From the NCBI GenBank assembly GCA_034440575.1, contig JAOTOL010000855.1:46001-110000 (forward strand): a stretch of 64,000 bases of DNA, read 5' to 3'. Position numbers and translations under genes: made by a program. Under the pieces are notes generated by a model. It made no database searches. It saw only the letters and a program-made list of their open reading frames with translations, and was not told the DNA's origin. This stretch comes from Imbricaverruca yamaguchii (lineage: Eukaryota > Arthropoda > Thecostraca > Neoverrucidae). Positions 13,101 through 22,261 of the stretch are shown here, one piece after another (the stretch's first letter is position 1; each line of letters starts with the position of its first letter).

Positions 13101-16100
13101 CTCAAGAGGGCAGCCGCACACCTCGTCTTCTGCCATTTACAGGGGCGGGGATGGCCAAGTGGTTAATGTGTCGGGCTATGGGTACCAAAGGTTCCGGGTT
13201 CGAATCTAGCGCCACTCAGGACATTTCCCAATCCCGCGACCCACCGGCGAAACAGTGTGGGCGGCGCCATTAGCCGTGAATGTGCATAAAGTGTGTCGTA
13301 AACCGACCAATAAACAAACAAATCGTCTTCTGCCACCTGGCGGAAAATGAGCCACCTGGCGGAAAATGAGCCACCTGGCTGGCCCGCGGATATTAACCAG
13401 CTTCACTGCGTTTCCGCCACCTCCACTAACGCAGCTACAAAACGTCCGGAACGGCATCTCCCGACCAACACAACCTCGGTCTGGAATATGGTATTAAACA
13501 GTATTGCTGTGCACTGACTATAAGTGTTGCCATGAGCAAAAGAAAAAACTTTCCTTCAGATTCGCGCATTCATCTTTTTGAGGCTTATCGTCGCATTGCA
13601 TCTCCCGAACGAATGTGATATCGAATTGCAGCGTTTTGAACCAGCAAAAAGGTTCCTTCGCTTGGATTCTGGGCGGCCGCCTTTTAGTCCGTTAATGCTG
13701 ATGGAATCTATTTTAACTTTATTTTGCATCCAAATTACCGGACACCTGAATAGCGTGTGCTGCGAGCCGGTGGGGGTTGGGGATACATGCAGGTACTGAT
13801 CACGCAAGGAAAAACGCTCCAATGTAGGACAAGGTTATCAACCTCCTCCAAACACAAGCTCCAAATCATACAGCAGAACACGAAACGCCCACCCAATCTC
13901 CTCCACACCTATCCGCACTATCATTACCATCTGCCACGCCCGAGACCCGGATGGGACGGGGCGGCGACCTGACGGGTCCACCAACATATAACACACGACA
14001 CAAACAAGACTAGTGTCAGATGCAGGCTGGACCAACGGCAGTCAGTAATGCACGCTTGTGTGGACCCCATCGAAATGCAACAGCTGCCTGAAGGAGCACT
14101 TCTGCGCAAGCTCGATCAGCGCCGAATGGCCACAACAAACCTTGGGATTTTTGCAGTGTTCCGGGCACAGTACACGCAGTCGTTTGCAGTAGGTGCGCTG
14201 CGCCGGGTTGAAGAAGTCGCAGAACATGTTGAAGCCCTCCACGCGGGTCTGGTAGAGAGAGCCGAAAGACGTCTGACTCTCGTACTTGCCGAAACACTTC
14301 TCCATGTGGCGGACGGCAATGCGCGTCGATACCTGGTTGTGACCACCAAGTGGTTAGTCAGGTGGAAGGTAAAGGTGGAGCCAGGCCGTGACCATCAGGT
14401 GGTTGGTCAGGCCGAATCTAAGGGAGGAGCCTGGTTGTAAACATTCAGGCCGCAGGGCGCATCGGCTGCCTACGTCATAACCTTGACCAGGCTAAATGCC
14501 AGAAAAGCGAAAACTACGGGGATTCTAGTTTGTACCTCACACTTCGAGGTCAGCCTCAGCGGCTACACAGGTGCGTGGCCGAGCCCTGACCAATCAGTGC
14601 ACCGAAGCAACGTGATCGCGTCATTCGGCAACACAACTTCGTGCTGGGACATATCGCCACATTATCATGACACACGCAGAGATGTACCGCCGGAGCAGTC
14701 ACGAATCTCAAACCATGTGTGTCAGCTAGATCCCAGCCGGACCTGGCGGCCACAGGCAATCCTTGACCAATGAACACACCCACACACGGCCACACGTCGC
14801 TATAGTCGGTCTGATACATGCTCTACCTCGTCATCGGGGCCGATCATCGTCGGTTGGGTCCACATCCCACGGGACCAGAGCTCACCATCGTTGGTTGGAC
14901 CCACACTCCACCTCGTCACAGGGCTCACCACCATCGGTCGCACCAGCAGCCCACCTCGTGGCCGGGGTGGTGGTGGTGGATTGAAGTTTAGGGGCGCGTC
15001 GACATCTAGGGTCATTTTGCGCCCATAACTGAATTATAATCAATCTACGGTGCTGCTATCATAGCTTACTATCCATCTTCACGGGTGGGGTGTATATCAC
15101 GTCAAGGCGAGCTTGTCGAATGAACATGAAAATATTCCCAGACGACACGGCCTCAGAGTTGTTCCCTATAAGCATACGTAAAGAAGAGTCGGTATTCAAC
15201 CGTCCTAAAATCTAGCGTCGTAGAGGATCTCGTGGGCAGGGCTCCTCATCGCTAGCCGGATCCACACTCCACCTCGTCACAGGGCTCACCACCGTCGGTC
15301 TGACCCACGGCCCACCTCGTGGCCAGGGCTCACCATCGTTGGTTGGACCAACAGCCCACCTCGTGGCCAGGGCTCACCATCGTCGGTCGGATCCACGGCC
15401 CACCTCGTGGCCAGGGCTCACCACCGTCGGTCTGACCCACGGCCCACCTCGTGGCAAGGGCTCACCATCTTCGGTCTGACCCACGGCCTACCTCGTGGCC
15501 AGGGCTCACCATCTTCGGTCTGACCCACGGCCTACCTCGTGGCCAGGGCTCACCATCTTCGGTCGGATCCACGGCCCACCTCGTGGCCAGGGCCCACCAC
15601 CGTCGGCCGTACTCACCTCGTGGCCAGGGCTCACCACCGTCGGCCGTACTCACCTCGTGGCCAGGACTCACCACCGTCGGTCTGACCCACGGCCCACCTC
15701 GTGGCCAGGGCTCACCACCGTCGGCCGTACTCACCTCGTGGCCAGGGCTCACCACCGTCGGCCGTACTCACCTCGTGGCCAGGACTCACCATCTTCGGTC
15801 TGACCCACGGCCCACCTCGTGGCCAGGGCTCACCACCGTCGGCCGTACTCACCTCGTGGCCAGGGCTCACCACCGTCGGCCGTACTCACCTCGTGGCCAG
15901 GGCTCACCACCGTCGGCCGTACTCACCTCGTGGCCAGGGCTCACCACCGTCGGTCGTACTCACCTCGTGTCCGCAGGTGACGCAGTGCACGCTGTGCTGC
16001 TCCTCCTCCGAGTCGTCCTCGAGCGCCGCCGGGTCGACGACACCGCGGCGGCCGCGCTCCATCAGCGCGTCCAGCTGGCTGTGGGCTCGCGTCAGACGCT

Positions 16101-19100
16101 CCAGCTGCGACTGCGCCTCCATCTGGTCGCGCCGGATGCGCTCCAGAGTGCGCATGTTGCGGTCCTCGGCCACGCAGCGCGTCATGTTCCACTCCTGGAT
16201 ACGCTGCGGCAGCACCTGTTGGAGAGGTAGCGGTCGTGGTCCAATTCTAGATGTACCGCGGTAGTACCTATGGGGGTATAGAGGTCTTGTTCCACCCCTG
16301 GGCACTACGTAATGGTGCGTGGTGGAGGCTCTCAAGACTCGAATATGGCGCTGTTACACCCGAGGGAGTAGCTAAAGCTGTGTTCCGCAGTGATAATGTC
16401 TGAGGAGATAATGGTAGGTTTTCTCTGGCGACGCAGTGCTAGCGCCTGAAACGTGGGTGGAAATCGTGCTCCCGGTAGCACATGAAGGAGATAGGAAATA
16501 CTTGAGCATGGTGGGAAAATAGACTCTTTCTGGGTTTTTGGCATCTAGAAAATTATCCTCTTGTTTGTCTAATTTGGAGACTAAATTGTGCTGGTTGGCA
16601 ATGACTGTTGTAAAGTGATTAATCGCAACTGGAAAGTGCACGCTGAGAGTCTGATGTCACAGGTTTTACGAAAAACATCCTCTTTGCATTCAGTTGCCCC
16701 AAAATGTCCCTTTCTACATCCAGGATTACAAAGTGCAAATCCAACCCCAACATAGAGAAGTTCAAGCTCCACTGCAGGATAAGGCGCGGTGATATCACCT
16801 CTGGATATATTAGATGGGGTGACTACGAGAGGGGTCGTGGCCCGCATGAGGATGCCCTGGGTTAGCGCTCGAAGGGGCGGTGCGTGGGGTTGCGGGCACC
16901 CGAAGGTAGCCTGGACATCCCTGCATGCTCCAAGGTAACATATGAGGATGAGGGGTGTCACCCCTGAGGTGGTAGGCCACTTCCGAATATGCTATATGGG
17001 TTGAAACGGTGTTTGATGGATTTTTTCAGCACAAAAATATATAATCCACAGGACGCATTTATCCGCTAATGTAAGCAACGATGTAGGCAACAACGATGCA
17101 TGTGCTAACCCATAGAGGTGGTGTTGACTGGTGGTTGGTGGTGATGGTGATGGTTGGTGGTGATGGTGATTGGTAGTGATGGTGACTGATGATGGTGCCT
17201 GGTGGTGATGGTGACTGATGGTGATGGTGCCTGGTGGTGATGGTGCCTGGTGGTGATGGTGACTGGTGGTGATGGTGACTTGTGGTGATGGTGACTGGTG
17301 ATGATGGTGACTGGTGGTGATGGTGACTGGTGGTGATGGTGACTGGTGGTGATGGTGACTGTTGGTGATGGCGACTGATGGTAATGGTGGCTGGTGGTGA
17401 TGGTGGCTGGTGGTGATGGTGAATGGTGGTGATGGTGGATGATGGTGATGGTGTTGATTGGTGGTGATGGTGACTGGTAGTGATGGTGACTGGTAGTGAT
17501 GGTGACTGGTGGTGATGATGACTGATAGACAGACAGGGGTCGTCGATTGCGTAAAGCGAATCGTATTCTACGGAGGATACGACGCTGTAGTACCTGAGGA
17601 AGAAGTAGATCATTAAGAGCTTCAGGATGCACTACAACAGCGTCCAGGGAGTGGACAGGAGGCTTCATTTAGAGGTACCCTGCTAGAGAAGCTGAGGAAG
17701 GGTTACGAGCAGTAACCTCTCTTGCACATGGTGTAGCAGCAGGTGAGCAGCAGCATATGGCACTGAATGTAATCAGCAGCGAACAAAGATCATTACAGAC
17801 ACCGAAAGCAAGAGGACTGCAGGAGACGATATACATTCACCAGTCACCGATGCAACCAGCGAACGAACATCACACGACGCGCGCAGTGGCAGTCAGGCGG
17901 GTGACAGTCACGCACCTGGAAGATCCTGTTCCTGGCCAAGTTGAGGCCACACTGGTTGGAGCAGTAGCGGCTGCCGACACGGTTCGGCTTGACACACTGC
18001 GGGCCGCAGCACTGCTTGGCCGTCACGTCCGCCTCCTCCTCGGCGTCCTCGGAGAGCGGCCTCTTGCGGCGGCGGCGGCCGGGCCCGGCCTCCGCCGACT
18101 TCTTGCGGTCGACGGCTCTCTGGCGCAGCGGCGTCGGCGTCGGCGCCGTCTCGACCGGCGGCGGCGTGGCCGGCCGCTGGTTGGACTCGCGCAGCGGCGG
18201 AGACGCACGACTCGCCGGCGGCTCGGGCGACGGGCAGCCGACGCACAGCCGCTTCTTGCAGGGCCGGCCGAGGTGGCCGTCGCCACCGAAGGCGGGCATG
18301 TCGCGGCAGGCGGCGCAGCGGCCACACTCCGAGGCGCGCTGGCACGGCACGCAGCGGCCGCAGCCGGCCGGCGGCGCCACCCTCTCCTGCGGCCGTGCCA
18401 CACGCACCTCCTTCCTTTCGCGCGCCTTCTCGCGCTCCTCCTTCGACTTCTTGTCGAGCTTCTCCTGCTTGCCCTGCTTTTCGTGCTTATCTAGCTTCTC
18501 CTGTTTGTCGTGCTTGTCATGCTTCTCCTGCTTGTCATGTTTCTCCTGTTTGTCATGTTTCTCCTGTTTGCCATGTTTCTCCTGTTTGTCATGTTTCTCC
18601 TGTTTGTCGTGCTTCTCGTGTTTGATGATATGCTTCTCCTGCTTGTCATGTTTGTCGTGTTTGTCGTGCTTGTCGTGTTTGTCACGCTTGTCATTCTTCT
18701 CGGAGCTTCTATCGGTTTTCTCGACCTTATCTGATTTCTCGACTTTTTCTGACTTCTCAATTTTCTCGTGCTTCTCGTGCTTCTCACCCTTCTCACGTCC
18801 GCTAGGCTTGCTCTTTTCTTTGTATTTTATTTTTAGGTTTGGATCCTTCTTGCGACAGAGGTGACAGAAAAAGCGCTGTGGAATAAATGCGCGTAATTAG
18901 CAGATGCTAGCCTTCGCCAACTACTGCGATCGGCAGCCATAAACAAACACTTGTAACCTTTAAGCTGGAACAAAACAATTGTACCCAGGGAGCGAAAGGG
19001 ACCCCCTAGTGTCTAAGGAAGGGGCACTCTCCCCTCCCCAGGATCCAAATTCTACCCCTGGCTCGGCCCCATGCAAACACTGCTGCTCTGAAGGTACCTC

Positions 19101-20190
19101 CCCTTAGTTCCTGGAGATTACCTCGATAAGAACGAAAACATATCCGCAAAAGTGCATGACTAAAGGTAGCATCTAGCGTTGTTCGATTTCACTTCACTAC
19201 AGGGATTTAAAAAAGGAAAGAATACACAGATTGGATCATTTTCAGGATTAAAATTATCCAGCGTACCAGCTGTTTCACTCCACACAACCCACATGATGTC
19301 ATGTGTACCAGATGTTTCACTCCATACAGCCCACATGATGTCGTGTGAACCTGCTGTTTCTTCACACAACCCACATGATGTAATGTGTACCAGCTGTTTC
19401 ATTCCACACAACCCACATGATGTGTGTATCTGCTGTTTAACTCCACACTCACAGTTCCAGTGTACGATCTAGAATCGATTAGGTTTCCACAAATGCAAAA
19501 ACACATGCATGCACAAGTACACACAGCAACAACCAACGGAAGCACTTGTACACACAGCAACAACCAATGGAAGCACATGTACACACAGCAACAACAAACA
19601 GAAACATATGTAGAGTTAAATTTTGTAGATGAAATACAGAAATCACGCGTGGAATGCCTATCCGATATCATTTCACAGCTCTGACACTTTGTTTGAATTT
19701 GCCATGAAAATGTTAAAACAAACATGTGTAAGGAGGCGGTGGTACGCCTGCCTCCGCCCGTGCCCGGCGGTGCGCGGCGTGGTGACCGGGCTAACGCATG
19801 GAAGCAGCAGCGGCGTGGGCGGGGCCGGCGGTCCGGCGGGCGCCTCGTGTTGTGCGCACGTGCTGTGGCTGAGTGCGCCTCTACGACGGCGCGCCCGGGG
19901 CCATCCGGTGGAGACTTCGGGTCGCTTTGGCGGAGGACCCGAGGTCGGGCCCGGGACGCGATGGCGCCAGGTTGTGGGTGCGATGCGCTATCCATGAGCG
20001 ACTAGGCCGGATACAAATGGAAAGTGTGCCTCAAATACAAGAGCTGTGGCCAGGAGACTCAGGTTTGCAACCGAGCAGTAAAACGTAGCCTACCATTGGA
20101 GCCTACACATGCATACCACAGCATTATGCCTACATGAAACACAATGACCAGTATATAACAAATCAATGTTTACATACACCATATTATGCT

Positions 20191-20248
<58 letters not shown>

Positions 20249-20627
20249 GGCATATGTATGTATGAATGTATGTATATTACATTACATAACAAATTTGCAC
20301 ATACCATGCATCACATTTCGACATCCATCATATTGTTGACGTCACACGTCTAACTCGGAGTCTAACTTGAGTGTTTTAAACCCTGCACCAATGCGCACCG
20401 TGGGCGCACTTTCCAGCCCCACTGCTATGCATTGTTGTGCTGCTGTAAGCAGTAAGGCAGACGAGCTTTGCAGCCCACCTTGATGTACTTGGCCTCCCTC
20501 TCAGTAACGCTGATGCAGTCGCCATGATACCACTCCTCACACTCGTCGCAGCCGATCATGAAGCGCGAGCTGTCCGATGAGCGACACACGCAGTACACCT
20601 CTTCTTCGTCGTCGGTCGCCATCACAC
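9933..20627 (-). CDS. CXXC1 (CFP1), CXXC finger protein 1, whole gene
   Basis: This is the CpG-binding subunit of the SET1/COMPASS histone H3K4 methyltransferase and acts on chromatin at unmethylated CpG. Six coding exons, all with GT-AG introns and in-phase junctions (every intron is phase 0), give 624 residues (human about 656). Domain order matches the family: PHD finger (about 10-62), a Lys/His/Glu/Asp-rich linker, the CXXC zinc finger (about 219-263), a basic RRRRKRP stretch (about 315), a Cys-rich motif (about 336-355), a coiled-coil-like helix with acidic tail (about 380-445), and the conserved C-terminal SET1-interacting Cys/His-rich region (about 446-600). The ATG at 20622 is chosen because the PHD finger starts 9 residues later and MATDDEEE resembles acidic N-termini of the family; an acceptor (CAG) five bases upstream implies a 5' UTR intron. 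The first noncoding exon and promoter were not identified. Four of its junctions carry tandem duplications (see repeats). Confidence 0.95.
10116..11703 (-). repeat. 45/79-bp acceptor-site minisatellite, CXXC1 intron 5
   Basis: The array abuts the exon 6 acceptor. On the minus strand every unit carries GGTGGTGCTCCTGACAG|GTG followed by ACATGGTGATGGCGATGATA, closely matching the true junction GGTGGTGCTCCCTACAG|GTG and CGGTGGGCGATGAAGATG. The 45-bp A unit and 79-bp B unit alternate as a 124-bp higher-order repeat from about 10140 to 11200. From there to 11703 only A units occur. Long open frames on the plus strand are by-products of the repeat. Confidence 0.95.
11704..12890 (-). other. CXXC1 intron 5, non-repeat part
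   Basis: No coding or RNA feature was recognised. The dispersed core GAGTTTAAGGGCGCATCGAC occurs near 12488. The remainder of the intron is the 10116-11703 array. Confidence 0.5.
12891..13034 (-). CDS. CXXC1 coding exon 5
   Basis: Acceptor GGCTGACAG; encodes residues 517-564, VSEDEVCGYPLV to RRAELDMER, matching the conserved DEVCGCPLVRDVF...CWEKLRRAEVDLER segment. It ends at donor CGG|GTAAGA, phase 0. Confidence 0.95.
13035..13142 (-). repeat. Duplication of CXXC1 exon 5 start
   Basis: About 50 bp of exon 5 (12981-13034) recurs at about 13091-13135: GAGGTGTGCGGCTGCCCTCT against GAGGTGTGCGGCTACCCTCT in the exon. The copy lies upstream in transcript sense, is preceded by CCTGTAAATGGCAG, and has lost the original CTGACAG context. 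A SINE inserted into it. Confidence 0.8.
13136..13322 (+). mobile_element. tRNA-derived SINE, family B, copy 1
   Basis: Plus-strand SINE with A box TGGCCAAGTGGTTAATG and B box GGTTCGAATC, body GCGACCCACCGGCGAAACAG, and tail CCAATAAACAAACAAA. Flanked by a 13-bp target-site duplication TCGTCTTCTGCCA (13123-13135 and 13323-13335), which makes the borders firm. Confidence 0.93.
13336..14140 (-). other. CXXC1 intron 4 remainder
   Basis: Starts with two copies of a 19-bp repeat (GCCACCTGGCGGAAAATGA, 13333-13375). Nothing else was recognised. Confidence 0.5.
14141..14332 (-). CDS. CXXC1 coding exon 4: SET1-interacting region
   Basis: Acceptor CACAACCAG; encodes residues 453-516, VSTRIAVRHMEKC to CPEHCKNPK. 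This is the best conserved part of CFP1 (KYESQTSFGS, YCKRLRVLCPEH). It ends at donor AAG|GTTTGT, phase 0. Confidence 0.96.
14333..14455 (-). repeat. About 49-bp repeat at CXXC1 exon 4 acceptor
   Basis: Two to three imperfect copies adjoining the acceptor at 14332. Minus strand: GTCACAACCAG|G at the real junction, and ACAACCAG|GCTCCTCCC or CACGGCCTG|GCTCCACC in the copies. Confidence 0.6.
14820..14964 (-). repeat. Detached segment of the 37-bp array
   Basis: Degenerate units (GCTCACCATCGTTGG, CACCTCGTCACAGGGCTCAC) related to the 15240-15963 array. They are separated from it by about 270 bp containing the short cassette at 14965-15031. Confidence 0.7.
14965..15031 (+). repeat. Dispersed short cassette, copy 1
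   Basis: About 65 bp with GGATTGAAGTTTAGGGGCGC and GTCATTTTGCGCCCATAA, almost identical to 39752-39812. The core TTTAGGGCGCATCGAC recurs near 12490, 35785 and 45260. Possibly the tail or terminus of an unrecognised mobile element. Confidence 0.6.
15240..15963 (-). repeat. 37-bp donor-site minisatellite, CXXC1 intron 3
   Basis: Units of about 37 bp, with 44-bp variants, begin at the exon 3 donor. On the minus strand each proximal unit contains CACGAG|GTGAGTACG, i.e. the last six exon bases plus the donor, then GCCGACGGTGGTGAGCCCTG. About seven extra copies of the GTGAGT donor lie at 15600-15955, in a higher-order pattern of two GTGAGT units and one GTGGGC unit. Distal units carry only the GTGGGC variant. 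Confidence 0.93.
15964..16215 (-). CDS. CXXC1 coding exon 3: coiled coil and Cys motif
   Basis: Acceptor CTCCAACAG; encodes residues 369-452, VLPQRIQEW to CVTCGHE. VLPQRIQEW matches the conserved start of the CFP1 C-terminal region. The middle (RTLERIRRDQMEAQSQLERLT) looks coiled-coil, followed by an acidic DDSEEEQ. It ends at donor CACGAG|GTGAGT, phase 0. This exact junction is the seed of the 37-bp array that fills the adjacent intron. Confidence 0.95.
16216..17915 (-). other. CXXC1 intron 2 content
   Basis: Apart from the GTGATG/GTGACT microsatellite at 17113-17525, no feature was recognised. The microsatellite does not touch either splice site. Confidence 0.6.
17113..17525. repeat. GGTGGTGATGGTGACT microsatellite
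   Basis: About 410 bp of a 15-18 bp degenerate repeat of GGTGGTGATGGTGACT, in CXXC1 intron 2. Minus-strand frames through it encode only His/Ser/Pro/Thr repeats. Confidence 0.95.
17916..18875 (-). CDS. CXXC1 coding exon 2: PHD end, linker, CXXC finger
   Basis: Acceptor TTATTCCACAG, then CGCTTTTTCTGTCACCTC (RFFCHL) completes the PHD finger. It encodes residues 49-368 and ends NRIFQ at donor CAG|GTGCGT, phase 0. Residues about 75-190 are a charged linker with a degenerate Lys-Gln/His-Glu/Asp-Lys repeat (KQEKHD type). The CXXC finger reads CGRCVPC, then CGRCAACRDM, then CKKRLC, with the usual eight Cys. The motif normally KFGG is AFGG here, so the Lys is missing. A basic RRRRKRP may be a nuclear localisation signal. 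The C-terminal CCGPQC and YCSNQCGLNLARNRI match the conserved post-CXXC Cys motif. Confidence 0.95.
18480..18700 (-). repeat. Coding repeat, Lys/His/Asp/Gln/Glu-rich
   Basis: A degenerate tandem repeat inside CXXC1 exon 2 on units of 12-18 bp encoding HDKQEK, HDK and QEK. It stays in frame and replaces a longer non-repetitive basic linker of vertebrate CFP1. Confidence 0.85.
19258..19450. repeat. About 42-bp tandem repeat, 4-5 copies
   Basis: Imperfect copies of a unit with CCACACAACCCACATGATGT and ACCAGCTGTTTCA(C/T)TCC inside CXXC1 intron 1. Not linked to a splice junction. Confidence 0.85.
19490..19605. repeat. About 28-bp tandem repeat, three copies
   Basis: Three copies of GTACACACAGCAACAACCAA plus GGAAGCAC, in CXXC1 intron 1. 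Confidence 0.8.
20195..20242. repeat. TA microsatellite
   Basis: Uninterrupted (TA)n followed by TGTGTGTG, in CXXC1 intron 1. Confidence 0.95.
20479..20627 (-). CDS. CXXC1 coding exon 1: start and PHD finger
   Basis: Acceptor GCCGCAG then GTGTG and ATG at 20622-20620. Encodes residues 1-48, ending ...REAKYIK at donor AAG|GTGGGC, phase 0. Holds the first PHD ligands YCVC, CDEC and the H-x2-C of WYHGDC. The last Cys pair is in the next exon (FFCHLC), so the finger is split by the intron as an intact C4HC3 set. Confidence 0.95.
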
Positions 20628-21900
20628 CTGCGGCAGCAGCACGAATTTCACCAGACAGAAAGGACCACCTATCCAGGTACAGAATACCAATTGTTTGATT
20701 TGAGGGAGAAATGACATTTAGATGAGTAAGTCTATCCACGTCTACCTCAGAACATGATGTATCATACCTCAGAATATGGTGTTCAATGTATAATCTACAG
20801 ATTCTGGATCATGTGCAACACATGACTGCTGATCATTATCCAACCCGACCTCATGCATACCTCTACCAGAAATAAAATGGCTGGCAAGCTCATCCAGCAA
20901 GCTCATCAAGTTCTTAACTATGACTAAAACCAGTTTGACAGAACTAGTTGATCATCAAGATTTAGTTTAGCAACTTACCAAAAATGTATTACTACACAAA
21001 CTGCATTGCTGCTATCCACTTTGGAACCATCAAATCCTAACATCACTTGCACTGCCATTAGTAATAACAGCAGTACCCAGAAATTCTGGCCTTAGTCCCA
21101 ATTTCTGGCCAAATGTGATCTGGGTGGGAAGCAAGGGGATGTGAAACTAAGGGAATGAAGGGGAATTAAGGGAAGTAAACATTTTTGCACTCTGGATTCA
21201 TACTGGATAGAATGGGCATCACATGTACTCCTGCACAAATGTGGGAACAAATATGTCAATAAAAACAAACAGATAATAACACCCACAAAAATGGTGGTTA
21301 TTCCACTTCCAGTTCCCACTCAAATTAACCACTTTTCATAGTAGTTAGCAGCATGACCACAGCCTCCCACACTTCTCTGAATCTAACCACTGGAATTGCA
21401 CACCACAATGCACCAACAGCACATGCAAAACAGAGACCATGCACACTGAGTACAAAGTTATCAGGCTCTAGAGCTGTGCCACTGAAAATCTGCATTCTTG
21501 CCATCCATATAGTGGAATACTTGGCAGTTTTAAGAGACATCCTCTGGAGTCCCAGAGGTAGTCAATCAGAAATTGCTTTATCTTTTATTCTTTTGAAATT
21601 TGTCTGTCAACCAATTGATGAAAATGTATTTTATATGATGGCATAACCATTAGCAACTTTGAACACATGGTTAATGGTGTCATAATGCAAACACAAGACC
21701 TTAACTGATCCTTTGCTTTGCTCATAGCTAAATGACGTAACATCCAGCCATGGTATGAGCAATAGCAGTGTTGGGTCCATATTACAATGGAAATTGGCTT
21801 CATAGGTTGCTATGCATTTTGAGCTGAAGTTAAAGTGTAGATTAATTTTGTTTGTTTTTCATATGGCTAGCCATGTACTGAGACCAACAGTGGAAGCATG
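20628..21900. other. CXXC1 upstream region, no recognised feature
   Basis: It should hold the 5' UTR exon and promoter of CXXC1 (minus strand), since the ATG exon starts at an acceptor, but I could not identify either. No coding similarity was seen. Confidence 0.45.
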
Positions 21901-21904
21901 TACT

Positions 21905-22255
21905 GTACAACAGTCATGTACTGAGATATAGAAGGCTAAAAGGAGATCTCATTGAGGTCTTTAAATTTGTCCATGGTCTGGAGAGGGGATATCTTGTGGA
22001 AATGTTTGAATTGAACAGAAATGATGCAATTAGAGGTCATAAATTCAAAATTAAAGTAAACCACAGCAGAACAAGGTTAAGGCAGACTTTCTTCACCAAC
22101 AGGGTAGTAGAACACTGGAACCAGCTACCAGAAAACATTGTCAGTAGCAGCACATTGAACATCTTTAAAAACAGCATAGACAATCATTATAAGAAGAGGG
22201 CTTGCTTTTCAGTATTACAGGGAGGGCTCATTGACAGATTTGGTGGGCAACTGGT
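21905..22255 (+). mobile_element. LINE reverse transcriptase C-terminal fragment
   Basis: Plus-strand translation from about 21921 reads LRYRRLKGDLIEVFKFVHGL, then RGHKFKIKV, FFTNRVVEHWNQLPENIV and NIFKNSIDNHY. This is the typical C-terminus of CR1/jockey-like non-LTR retrotransposon ORF2 (RR.RGD.IE.FK ... FF..RVV..WN.LP..VV). No catalytic domain is present, so it is a 5'-truncated copy. A mariner follows directly. Confidence 0.85.
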
Positions 22256-22261
22256 TCAGTA

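Larger units (their letters stand above)
18876..20478 (-). other. CXXC1 intron 1 content
   Basis: Contains a roughly 42-bp tandem repeat (about 19260-19450), a 28-bp repeat (about 19495-19600), a GC-rich patch near 19750-19960 with no recognised coding, and a TA microsatellite at 20195-20240. Confidence 0.7.

Noticed and set aside
17757..18864. Plus-strand open frames of 245 and 291 codons
   Set aside because: Shadows of CXXC1 exon 2, whose minus frame carries PHD and CXXC zinc-binding motifs.
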